NCBI RefSeq assembly: GCF_015355755.1
Contig: NZ_JACVEE010000001.1
Location: 2,356,001 to 2,420,000, forward strand
Direction of reading: 5' to 3'
Length of the DNA stretch: 64,000 nt
Source: Nocardia sp. XZ_19_385
GTDB taxonomy: Bacteria; Actinomycetota; Actinomycetes; Mycobacteriales; Mycobacteriaceae
The stretch's first letter is position 1; each line of letters begins with the position of its first letter. Positions 17,011 to 24,686 of this stretch are shown here, piece by piece. Position numbers and translations under genes: made by a program. A model generated the notes under the pieces. The model had not been told where the DNA came from. It saw nothing but the letters and a program-made list of their open reading frames with translations, and did no database searches.

Positions 17011-18191
17011 CCCCCGAACACGCCACCGGCAACGACGACCGAGACGCGCACCGGCGGTGGCGGTTGGTGTTGGGGGCCGCGGCTGAGGTGGAGGGCGGGG
17101 GGCTCGGAGACGCGGATGATCTCGCGATGGATCAGGCGCTGGGGAGTTTGTACAACAGCGGGGATGAGGAGGCGGCCGGGAAACGGACGGGTGGGCTGGC
17201 GGGGTCCGCGCCGCGAGTGGCGCGGTGGCTCGGGGATATTCGGCGGTACTTTCCGTCTTCGGTGGTGGAGGTGTTGCAGCGAGATGCGGTGGAGCGGCTG
17301 GAGTTGACGCAGTTGCTGCTGGAGCCGGAGTTGCTGGAGGCGGTGCAGCCGGACGTGCATCTGGTGGGCACGTTGCTCGGGCTGAATTCGGTGCTGCCGG
17401 AAACCACCAGGGCGACAGCGCGTGTCGTCGTGCGGCAGGTGGTGCGGGAAATCGAGGAGCGGATCGCCGCGCATACCCGGGCGGCGGTGACGGGTGCGCT
17501 GAACCGGGCGGCCCGGACGACACGGCCGAAACCCCGGGATATCGACTGGGACAAGACGATTCGGAAGAACCTCGCGCACTACCTGCCCGAGCAGCGGACC
17601 GTGGTGCCGGAGCGGCTGGTCGGGTACGGGCGGACCGCGCAGGCGGTGCGGCGGGATGTGGTGCTGGCGATCGATCAGTCCGGATCGATGGCCGCCAGCG
17701 TGGTGTACGCGTCGGTGTTCGGCGCGGTGCTGGCGTCGATGCGGGCGCTGCGCACCTCGCTGGTCGTCTTCGACACCGAGGTCGCGGACCTGACCGACCA
17801 GCTCACCGACCCGGTCGACGTGCTGTTCGGGACCCAACTCGGCGGCGGCACCGATATCAATCAGGCCCTGGCCTACTGCCAGTCCCTGATCACCCGCCCC
17901 GCCGACACGCTGTTCGTGCTGATCTCGGATCTGTACGAGGGCGGTATCCGCGCGGAAATGCTGCGCCGGGTCAACGCCATGCGCGAATCCGGGGTGCAGG
18001 TGCTGGTGCTGCTCGCCCTCTCCGATGACGGCGCGCCCGCCTACGACCACGACAATGCCGCGGCGCTCGCCGCACTCGGCGTCCCCGCCTTCGCCTGCAC
18101 GCCCGACGCCTTCCCGGATCTGCTCGCTGTCGCTATCGATCGTGGTGACGTGCACGCTTGGGCCGCGGCGCGGGATCGGGGGCGACGGTAG
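17007..18191 (+). CDS. VWA domain protein, MoxR partner
   Basis: 394 residues from the ATG overlapping the DUF5682 stop. The C-terminal half is a von Willebrand A domain with an intact MIDAS: DQSGS (about residue 223), the Thr in GGGTDIN and the Asp in ISDLYEGG. The N-terminal half is helical, as in the YehP-like family. It probably binds a metal-bridged client or the MoxR ring. It is the last gene of the operon; a strong hairpin follows 10 bases after the stop. Confidence 0.9.
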   Translation: MTPEHATGNDDRDAHRRWRLVLGAAAEVEGGGLGDADDLAMDQALGSLYNSGDEEAAGKRTGGLAGSAPRVARWLGDIRRYFPSSVVEVLQRDAVERLELTQLLLEPELLEAVQPDVHLVGTLLGLNSVLPETTRATARVVVRQVVREIEERIAAHTRAAVTGALNRAARTTRPKPRDIDWDKTIRKNLAHYLPEQRTVVPERLVGYGRTAQAVRRDVVLAIDQSGSMAASVVYASVFGAVLASMRALRTSLVVFDTEVADLTDQLTDPVDVLFGTQLGGGTDINQALAYCQSLITRPADTLFVLISDLYEGGIRAEMLRRVNAMRESGVQVLVLLALSDDGAPAYDHDNAAALAALGVPAFACTPDAFPDLLAVAIDRGDVHAWAAARDRGRR

Positions 18192-18200
18192 AGCCGACGA

Positions 18201-18237
18201 CGAGGTCCCCCAAGGGCCGGACGCCCGGGGGACCTCG
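18201..18237 (+). terminator. Terminator of the MoxR/VWA operon
   Basis: Perfect 11-bp stem CGAGGTCCCCC / GGGGGACCTCG around a 15-nt loop, directly after the VWA stop. No U-run follows. The convergent peptide pair ends at 18252, so it may work in both directions. Confidence 0.7.
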
Positions 18238-18251
18238 GTAAGCGCGGGCGC

Positions 18252-18341
18252 TCAGATGATGGCGCCCACCAGATCGATCACGGTCTGATAGGTGGTGAGC
18301 GCAGTGCTCGCCAGGGACAGGACGGACAAGGCGGAATCCAT
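18252..18341 (-). CDS. Putative 29-residue peptide B
   Basis: Encodes MDSALSVLSLAST, then ALTTYQTVIDLVGAII. Its ATG shares one base with the stop of peptide A (TGATG), so it should be translated by coupling. It is amphipathic and non-basic, with a hydrophobic C terminus. I recognise no family. The overlap plus the strong ribosome site of the upstream partner is the main evidence that it is real. Confidence 0.55.
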   Translation of the reverse strand: MDSALSVLSLASTALTTYQTVIDLVGAII

Positions 18342-18430
18342 CAGGATCCGACCGACCCGAATCCGGACAGCTGGGTGGCCAGGTCGAGCGCGGAGGTGAC
18401 GAGGGTAAGAACGGTCTCCAGAATTGCCAT
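18341..18430 (-). CDS. Putative 29-residue peptide A
   Basis: The ATG at 18430 is preceded by a perfect AAGGAG at 8-nt spacing. It encodes MAILETVLTLVTSALDLATQ followed by LSGFGSVGS: an acidic amphipathic helix with a Gly/Ser end. It is co-transcribed with peptide B. It lies divergent from the kinase/ADP-ribosylglycohydrolase gene across a 138-bp gap and convergent with the VWA operon. Possible roles are a membrane-active peptide pair, a signal or a toxin; none is shown by the sequence. Confidence 0.6.
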   Translation of the reverse strand: MAILETVLTLVTSALDLATQLSGFGSVGS

Positions 18431-18455
18431 GATCAAAGCTCCTTATCGATGGGTG

Positions 18456-18538
18456 GCTAACTTTCAGCTAACTGATGGTAGGCGCGGGAACCGCTCCGAC
18501 GCGGGATTGGCGGCCTAGGAGTTGGCTAGGCTGCTAAC
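18456..18538 (+). repeat. GCTAAC repeats in the peptide/kinase divergent promoter region
   Basis: GCTAAC occurs at 18456-18461, 18467-18472 (11-bp phase) and 18533-18538. The last copy pairs with GTTGGC at 18521-18526 as an inverted repeat (GTTRGC-N6-GCYAAC). This is candidate regulator-binding DNA between the divergently transcribed peptide pair and the kinase fusion. Confidence 0.45.
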
Positions 18539-18568
18539 GATTGAGCTCGCTGGATGTGGGGGGCACGG

Positions 18569-20632
18569 ATGTTGCGCCGTGGTGATGTATTCGCCGGCTT
18601 CGTGATCGAACGCGAGCTGGGGCGCGGCGGGATGGGCGCGGTGTACGCGGCCCGGCATCCCCGGCTGCCGAAGCTGCTGGCGTTGAAACTGCTGCACCGG
18701 GAGCTGTTCGGCGACAAGGAGACCCGCGGCCGGTTCGAACGCGAAGCCGACCTGGTCGCCCAGCTGGACCACCCCAACATCATCACCGTGCACGACCGCG
18801 GCATCGAGGACAACCATCTGTGGATCTCGATGCAGTACGTCGACGGCGTGGACACGGCGGCGATCCCGGTCAACGCGATGCCGGTCGCGCGCGCGATGCA
18901 GATCCTGCACCAGACGGCGGGCGCGCTCGATTACGCGCACACCCAGGGTGTGCTGCACCGGGACGTGAAGCCCGCCAATATCCTGCTGTCCCGCTCGGCG
19001 GGCGCGGGCCCCGGCTTCACCGAGCGGGTGCTGCTCACCGACTTCGGGATCGCGAAACTGCTCGCCGACTCCGGCCGCCTCACCCGCACGGGCACCCTGG
19101 TCGCGACCCTGGCCTACGCTTCCCCCGAGCAGCTGATCGCCGCACCCGTCGACTATCGCGCCGACCAATACTCGCTGGCCTGCACCCTGTTCCGGATGCT
19201 GACGGGCTACGGTCCCTACGACGCGCCGAATATCGCGGCGATCATGTGGGGGCACGTGCAGTCGCCACCGCCTTCGCTGCGCGCCGCCCGCCCGGATCTC
19301 CCCGCCGGACTGGATACGGTGCTCGCGAAGGCCATGGCCAAGGATCCGGACCACCGCTTCCGCACCTGCTGCGAGTTCGCCGAGGCAGCGCTGGAAGCCT
19401 GGCGCAAACCGGAGCAGCCCCGAACTATCCACAGGCCTCCCCAGCCGGATCGGCGACCTCCGAACCGTCCGACCGAGCAACCCCTCCGCTCGAGCTCCCT
19501 TCGCGCGGTAGCGGATCGGGTACACGGTTCCCTGCTGGGCGGCGCGGTCGGCGATGCACTGGGCGCCCCGATAGAGAACCTGCTGCTGGTCGATATCCGC
19601 CAGCGCTACGGCCCGAACGGCGTCACCGGCGATCGGTTCGAGGGCAAGATCTCCGAGGAAACCCAGCTGGCGCTGTTCACGATGGAAGCGCTGATCAAGG
19701 GCTCGGTGCGGGCCCGGGCGAAAGGCAGCGGCGGCGCCACCCTCGGCATGATGCAGCAGGGATTCCTGGTGTGGCTGCGCGGCCAGGGGGTCGAGATCCC
19801 CGAGCAGGAGACCGAGCTGCACAGCAGACTCGCGGTGCACCCGGCACTGGTCGCTCGCCGCGGCAACGGCCTGGCGGTGATCTCCGCTCTGCAGAAGGCA
19901 GGCGCGCGTGGAAAACCGTTCGCGCCGTTGGGTACCCGCACCGAGCCGGTCAACGATTCCAAAGGCTGCGCCGCCCTGGCCCGCTCCGCACCGTGCGGTT
20001 TCGGCTATCTGCTCGACCGCACCGGCTTGGCGGTCGAGATCGTCTTCGAATTGGGTTGTGATGCGGCGGCGCTCACGCATGGCAATCCGAGCGGCTGGCT
20101 GCCCGCGGGCACCCTGGCGATCATCGTCTACGAGCTGGTCCGCGGCACCGATCTGCGCGCCGCCATCGACCGGGCGCGTACCGAACTGCGCAAATACGAA
20201 CGGCACGAGGAAACTTCGAAAGCCCTGGATGCCGCGGTCCGGCTGGCCGACCGGGTGGGCGCCCGGATCCCGCGCCCGGAGGACACCGAAGCGCTGGGCC
20301 CCGGCTGGATCGGCCCGGAAGCGCTGGCCATCGCCGTCTACGCGGCACTCGCCGCGCAGACCGTCGGCGGCACGCCGGAGCAGATGGTCCGCAACGGAAT
20401 CCTGCTCGCGGTCAACCACTCCGGTGACAGCGACGCCACCGGCGCGATCTGCGGCAGCATCCTCGGCGCCTGTTTCGGAGCATCGGCTATTCCACCGGCC
20501 TGGCGCGCGGTCGACGTGCACACCGTCGTCGAGGAACTGGCCATCGACTACTGCACCGAATTCGGCCCCAACCCGCCGAGCGGCGAGTACGGCGGCCCGA
20601 GCCCGGACTGGTTCGCACGCCACATGAGCTGA
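18569..20632 (+). CDS. Ser/Thr protein kinase fused to an ADP-ribosylglycohydrolase
   Basis: 687 residues. Residues about 10-270 are a PknB-type kinase: GRGGMGAVY, the Lys in LALKLL, HRDVKPANI, DFGIAK and ASPEQL are all intact. After a Pro-rich linker, residues about 320-680 match DraG/ARH-type ADP-ribosylglycohydrolases: GSLLGGAVGDALGAPIE, SEETQLALFT and SGDSDATGAI. The first metal-binding motif, normally [ST]-D-D-T, is S-E-E-T; the second keeps DxD. No transmembrane segment is seen. The start MLRRGDVFAG (ATG 18569, after a G-run) was chosen because the two other kinases here start M/V-L-x-x-G-[DE]-VFAG; an ATG five codons upstream is the alternative. It may link phosphorylation to removal of ADP-ribose. 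Confidence 0.9.
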   Translation: MLRRGDVFAGFVIERELGRGGMGAVYAARHPRLPKLLALKLLHRELFGDKETRGRFEREADLVAQLDHPNIITVHDRGIEDNHLWISMQYVDGVDTAAIPVNAMPVARAMQILHQTAGALDYAHTQGVLHRDVKPANILLSRSAGAGPGFTERVLLTDFGIAKLLADSGRLTRTGTLVATLAYASPEQLIAAPVDYRADQYSLACTLFRMLTGYGPYDAPNIAAIMWGHVQSPPPSLRAARPDLPAGLDTVLAKAMAKDPDHRFRTCCEFAEAALEAWRKPEQPRTIHRPPQPDRRPPNRPTEQPLRSSSLRAVADRVHGSLLGGAVGDALGAPIENLLLVDIRQRYGPNGVTGDRFEGKISEETQLALFTMEALIKGSVRARAKGSGGATLGMMQQGFLVWLRGQGVEIPEQETELHSRLAVHPALVARRGNGLAVISALQKAGARGKPFAPLGTRTEPVNDSKGCAALARSAPCGFGYLLDRTGLAVEIVFELGCDAAALTHGNPSGWLPAGTLAIIVYELVRGTDLRAAIDRARTELRKYERHEETSKALDAAVRLADRVGARIPRPEDTEALGPGWIGPEALAIAVYAALAAQTVGGTPEQMVRNGILLAVNHSGDSDATGAICGSILGACFGASAIPPAWRAVDVHTVVEELAIDYCTEFGPNPPSGEYGGPSPDWFARHMS

Positions 20633-20634
20633 CC

Positions 20635-20665
20635 GGACGCCGGAACCACAGTGGTTCCGGCGTCC
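20635..20665 (+). terminator. Bidirectional terminator hairpin
   Basis: Perfect inverted repeat GGACGCCGGAACCAC / GTGGTTCCGGCGTCC with one central base, between the convergent kinase-fusion and ABC permease genes. No U-tract, as is common in actinobacteria. Confidence 0.75.
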
Positions 20666-20683
20666 GCAATCAGGTTGAGCTGC

Positions 20684-23305
20684 TTACAGATCCGCGATGG
20701 CGGCCAGTGGCGGTGTCCGCGCCGCCCGGATACCCGGCCACAGCGCGGCGAGCACGCCGACCACCGCGGAGCTGATCAGCACCACGACGAGCTGGGTCCA
20801 GGGAATCGCGATCTGGTCGATGCCCAGATCGGCGAGGGTGCGCAGGAATCCGACGCCCAGCCCGAGGCCCATGATCACGCCCACGATGGCGCCGAAAACG
20901 GCGATCAGCATGGACTCCAGGTAGATGGTGCGGCGAACCTGGGCGCGCTGGGTGCCGACCGCCCGCAGCATACCGATTTCGCGCCGCCGCTCCACCACCG
21001 ACAGCGCCAAGGTGTTGATGATGCCGAGGATGGCGATCACCACCGCCAAGGCGAGTAGGCCGTAGAGGATCGCGAGCATGGTGTTGATCTGCTGGCCCTG
21101 AGCGCCCTTGACCTGCTCCCGGTCCTGGACCTGAACCACCGCGAACTCCTCGGTGGCCTTTTCCAGCTGGGTGCGCATGGCCCCCAGATCGACGCCCGGT
21201 TTCGCGCTGACCAGAACGAAGAAGTTGTTCTGGAAGGACGGCGGCATGACCTTGTCGAATACCTGCGGTGCGAGCACCATGTCGCCGAGCAGCGGATTGT
21301 CCCGGTACACACCGGCGATGGTGGCGGGTATCTTCTGGTTCTTGTCCAGTGTGGTCAGTTCGATCCGCTGGCCGACCTGCCACCGATGCTCGGCGGTTTC
21401 ACTCTCGGAGACCAGCACATTGCCTTCGCCGAGCGTGCGGGAGCCCTGCATGATTTCGGTGTTGAACACGTTGTCCATCGGTGCGTCCGGCGACACGCCG
21501 CGCATCTGATCGGTGTCGACCCGGAAGGCCGCACCACGGAAGCCGACCACGTCGGCCGCGTCCGGCACGCCCTTGCGGACCGCGTCGGGCACCCCGAGTG
21601 ACAGCCCGATCATCGAGTTCTGCGGCCCCGCGAGGGTGTAATCGGCCGCGATGCCCTTGTCGACCAGCACGCTCACGCTGGCCTTGGCCGAGGCCCCGAG
21701 CATGCCGATGGCGGAGACCAGCATCAAACCCAGCGTCAGCGCGAAAGCCGTTGCCGCTGTACGGCGCGGATTGCGGACCGCGTTGTTGCGGGCCATGTGC
21801 CCGATCGGCCCGAAGGGCCGGATCAGCACACCGAGCCCGCCGACGACCGGACGAGACAGCGCCGGCAGCACCAGCAGCACCGCCAGGATCAACGCCAGCG
21901 CACCGCCGCCGACGATGCTCGCCGCGCGACCTCCGGTGCCCTGTGCACCGATCACGACCGCCGCGATACCGGCGACGCCGAGCACGGAACCGGCAGTCGT
22001 GCGCAGTCGCAGCGAATTCCCGGCCAGCACCCGTGCCAGACCCGGAACCTTGAGAGCCGAACCGATGACCTGGCCCAGCCGCAGCGGTTCATCGCCCGAC
22101 TTGTACTCCTCACGCATCGCCTCGACCGGCGGAATCTTCGCCGCCCTGCGCGCGGGGGCGTAGGCGCTGATCACCGTGACCCCGACACCGACGATCAGAC
22201 CGACGATGATGGTGCGGGGCAGCACCGCCATGGAACCCGTCGGCAAGCCCAGATCGAAGGCGTTCAGCGCGGCGGACAACCCATAGGCAAGGGCCACGCC
22301 CGCGGCCAAACCGATGACGCTGCCGATGATTCCGATGACGAGCGCCTCGGACACCACCGTCCGGCCCACCTGCTGCCGGCTCGCGCCGACCGCGCGCAGC
22401 AGCGCCAACTCCCGCAGCCGCTGCGCCACGATCATGGAGAAGGTGTTGTAGATGATGAAGGTGCCCACGATCAGCGCGATCGCGCCGAAGGCGAGCAGGA
22501 AGTAGTTGATGAACTTCAGCGCCTCCCCCAGCTGCGCTTTCATGTCCTCGCGCACCTGGTCGCCGTTCTGGACCTTGAAACCCTTGACCTCGGCGGCGAT
22601 TCGGTCTCGCAGGTCGTTGACGGCGACACCGGGCTGGGCGGCGATATCGATATAGGCCACGTGCGAGCCGTCGGTGAACAGCCCGCGCGCCTGCTTGTCC
22701 TCGAACAGCAGACCGATGAAACCGCCCGTGTCCGAAGGGACGTCGTAGATGCCGGTGACCGTGACCTCGAGCGCCGGGCGTTCCTGGGTGCTGCGGGCCG
22801 GGATGATCACCTTGGCGCGATCGCCGACCTTCAACCCGGAGCGTTCGGCGCCCCCGGAGTTGATCGCGATCTCGCCCGCCTTGCCCGGCGGCGCGCCCTG
22901 CACGAACTTCGGCGGCTCCTCGACCGCCTGCTCCGGCGGCACATAGGACTGCCCCCAGCTCGGCGCGCCGCCGGTCTGCACCGGCTTGCCCGCCGAATTC
23001 AGCAGCACCAGCGGACCGTTCACGCCGGGCGCGACCGCGCGCACGCCCTCGATCTTCGTGACCTTGTCCACCGCACCCTGCGGGACACCGAAGGACTGCT
23101 GCGACTCCGGGCTCACCCGCACGTCGACGCCCTTGGCCTGACCTTCGAAGATCCCGTCGAAGGTGCGCTGCAAAGTGTCGGTGAAAACGAAGGATCCGGC
23201 GATGAACGCCGTGCCGAGGATGACCGACAACACGGTCAGAGCCAGTCTGACTTTATGGGCGGCGAGGTTGCGCAAGGCGACCTTGCGCATGGGATTCGCA
23301 GACAT
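20684..23305 (-). CDS. FtsX/MacB-type ABC transporter permease with duplicated FtsX domains
   Basis: 873 residues from the ATG at 23305 (MSANPMRKVALRNLAAHKVRLALT). It has a signal-anchor helix, a large extracellular MacB-type region and two FtsX blocks, each with three hydrophobic segments (about residues 260-400 and 745-870), plus an extra central pair. Long frames upstream only mirror the ATPase gene. Its start shares one base with the ATPase stop (TGATG). Members of this family work with LolD/MacB-type ATPases in lipoprotein, peptide or antibiotic export; the cargo is not evident. Confidence 0.93.
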   Translation of the reverse strand: MSANPMRKVALRNLAAHKVRLALTVLSVILGTAFIAGSFVFTDTLQRTFDGIFEGQAKGVDVRVSPESQQSFGVPQGAVDKVTKIEGVRAVAPGVNGPLVLLNSAGKPVQTGGAPSWGQSYVPPEQAVEEPPKFVQGAPPGKAGEIAINSGGAERSGLKVGDRAKVIIPARSTQERPALEVTVTGIYDVPSDTGGFIGLLFEDKQARGLFTDGSHVAYIDIAAQPGVAVNDLRDRIAAEVKGFKVQNGDQVREDMKAQLGEALKFINYFLLAFGAIALIVGTFIIYNTFSMIVAQRLRELALLRAVGASRQQVGRTVVSEALVIGIIGSVIGLAAGVALAYGLSAALNAFDLGLPTGSMAVLPRTIIVGLIVGVGVTVISAYAPARRAAKIPPVEAMREEYKSGDEPLRLGQVIGSALKVPGLARVLAGNSLRLRTTAGSVLGVAGIAAVVIGAQGTGGRAASIVGGGALALILAVLLVLPALSRPVVGGLGVLIRPFGPIGHMARNNAVRNPRRTAATAFALTLGLMLVSAIGMLGASAKASVSVLVDKGIAADYTLAGPQNSMIGLSLGVPDAVRKGVPDAADVVGFRGAAFRVDTDQMRGVSPDAPMDNVFNTEIMQGSRTLGEGNVLVSESETAEHRWQVGQRIELTTLDKNQKIPATIAGVYRDNPLLGDMVLAPQVFDKVMPPSFQNNFFVLVSAKPGVDLGAMRTQLEKATEEFAVVQVQDREQVKGAQGQQINTMLAILYGLLALAVVIAILGIINTLALSVVERRREIGMLRAVGTQRAQVRRTIYLESMLIAVFGAIVGVIMGLGLGVGFLRTLADLGIDQIAIPWTQLVVVLISSAVVGVLAALWPGIRAARTPPLAAIADL

Positions 23306-24081
23306 CAGAGTGTTTCCAGCGCCTTCATCTTGTCCAGCACGGACTCGGCTGTGGGATCGCGCAATTCGTCGACGATGCGCCCGTCGGCCAGGAACACCAC
23401 CCGGTCGGCGAACCCGGCGGCATGCGGTTCGTGGGTGACGATCACGACCGTCTGCCCGAACTCGTCCACGGCGGCCCGCAGGATCGAGAGCACCTCGCCG
23501 GAGGAACGGGAATCGAGATTGCCGGTCGGCTCGTCGCCGAAGATGATCTCCGGCTTCCCCGCCAGCGCCCGCGCGCAAGCCACCCGCTGCTGCTGACCAC
23601 CGGATAGCTCGCTGGGCCGGTGCGTCAGCCGGTCGGTCAACCCGAGCCGCTTCAGCACGGTATCGAGCCATTCCTGATCCGGCTTACGCCCCGCGATATC
23701 CAGCGGCAGCGTGATGTTCTCCAAGGCGGTGAGCGTCGGCACCAGATTGAAGGCCTGGAACACGAACCCGATCCGGTCCCGGCGCAGCGCCGTCATCTGC
23801 TTGTCCGAGAGGTTGGTGAGATCGGTGTCACCGATCTGGACTACGCCCGAGGACGCGCTGTCCAGACCTGCCAGGCAGTGCATCAGGGTCGACTTGCCGG
23901 ATCCGGACGGACCCATGATCGCGGTGAACTCCCCCTTAGCGAACTCGGCCGACACCCCGTCCAGGGCCTTGACCTGTGTATCTCCCGAGCCGTAAACCTT
24001 GGACACATCTATTGCACGGGCCGCGACATCGGTCGTAGCCGCCTGTTCAGCGGTGTCGGTACCCAGAGCGTGCGAAGTCAT
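23305..24081 (-). CDS. ABC transporter ATP-binding protein (LolD/MacB type)
   Basis: 258 residues with Walker A GPSGSGKST, signature LSGGQQQR, Walker B IIFGDEPTGNLD and the H-loop VIVTHEPH. A 30-residue N-terminal extension precedes the ABC core (AIDVSKVYGSGDTQV). TGGAGGG precedes the ATG. It is the first gene of a two-gene operon with the permease, and the promoter lies in the gap shared with the divergent glutathione peroxidase. Confidence 0.95.
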   Translation of the reverse strand: MTSHALGTDTAEQAATTDVAARAIDVSKVYGSGDTQVKALDGVSAEFAKGEFTAIMGPSGSGKSTLMHCLAGLDSASSGVVQIGDTDLTNLSDKQMTALRRDRIGFVFQAFNLVPTLTALENITLPLDIAGRKPDQEWLDTVLKRLGLTDRLTHRPSELSGGQQQRVACARALAGKPEIIFGDEPTGNLDSRSSGEVLSILRAAVDEFGQTVVIVTHEPHAAGFADRVVFLADGRIVDELRDPTAESVLDKMKALETL

Positions 24082-24136
24082 GCCCTCCAGTCTGTCGGGC
24101 GATCTCCCCCCGCGCCATCCGGATTTCCCCTGACTC

Positions 24137-24174
24137 CCCTGGTAGTAGTACTTCGGGCCCGAGTCCTACCAGGG
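24137..24174 (+). promoter_or_regulatory. Nested inverted repeat between the ABC and peroxidase genes
   Basis: CCCTGGTAG (24137-24145) and CTACCAGGG (24166-24174) are perfect 9-bp arms, with the inner palindrome TCGGGCCCGA (24153-24162). It lies 56 bases upstream of the ABC ATPase ATG and just upstream of the leaderless peroxidase promoter. Candidate operator for one or both genes. Confidence 0.5.
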
Positions 24175-24197
24175 CAGGATCCAGTAGCGTGGGGCGA

Positions 24198-24683
24198 ATG
24201 ACGATTCGTGATACCGCGCTGCGCACCCTGGACGGCGCGCCGACCACGCTGGCCGAGCTGGCCGGCGACAAGGCCGTGCTGCTGGTCAATGTGGCCTCGA
24301 AATGTGGTCTGACGCCGCAGTATTCGGGCCTGGTGGAGCTGCAGCAGACCTACGGGCCGAAGGGCTTCACCGTGGTCGGTGTGCCGTGCAACCAGTTCAT
24401 GGGGCAGGAGCCCGGCAGCGCGGAGGAGATCGCGCAGTTCTGTGCCACCACCTACGGCGTGGACTTCCCGTTGCTGGAGAAGACCGAGGTCAACGGGGAA
24501 AATCGGCATCCGCTGTACGCCGAGCTGGTGCAGACCGCCGACGCCGAGGGCGCCGCCGGTGACATCCAGTGGAACTTCGAGAAGTTCCTGATCGACCGCG
24601 AAGGCAAGGTGGCCGGGCGCTTCCGGCCGACCGTCACCCCCGCGGATGCCGCTCTGCGCGACGCGGTGGAATCGGTTCTCTAA
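24198..24683 (+). CDS. Glutathione peroxidase family protein (thiol peroxidase)
   Basis: 161 residues. The catalytic set is intact: Cys in ASKCGLTPQY (Cys replaces Sec), the Gln/Asn region VPCNQFMGQEPG, and WNFEKFLID. Actinobacterial members generally use thioredoxin or mycothiol rather than glutathione to reduce peroxides. The ATG at 24198 was preferred over one three codons upstream because TAGCGT (24185-24190) lies exactly 7 nt before it, the leaderless arrangement seen elsewhere in this window. Confidence 0.93.
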   Translation: MTIRDTALRTLDGAPTTLAELAGDKAVLLVNVASKCGLTPQYSGLVELQQTYGPKGFTVVGVPCNQFMGQEPGSAEEIAQFCATTYGVDFPLLEKTEVNGENRHPLYAELVQTADAEGAAGDIQWNFEKFLIDREGKVAGRFRPTVTPADAALRDAVESVL

Positions 24684-24686
24684 CCC

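Noticed and set aside
23306..23671. 122-codon N-terminal extension of the ABC permease
   Set aside because: It overlaps the ATP-binding gene in another frame and would destroy the signal-anchor start MSANPMRK.
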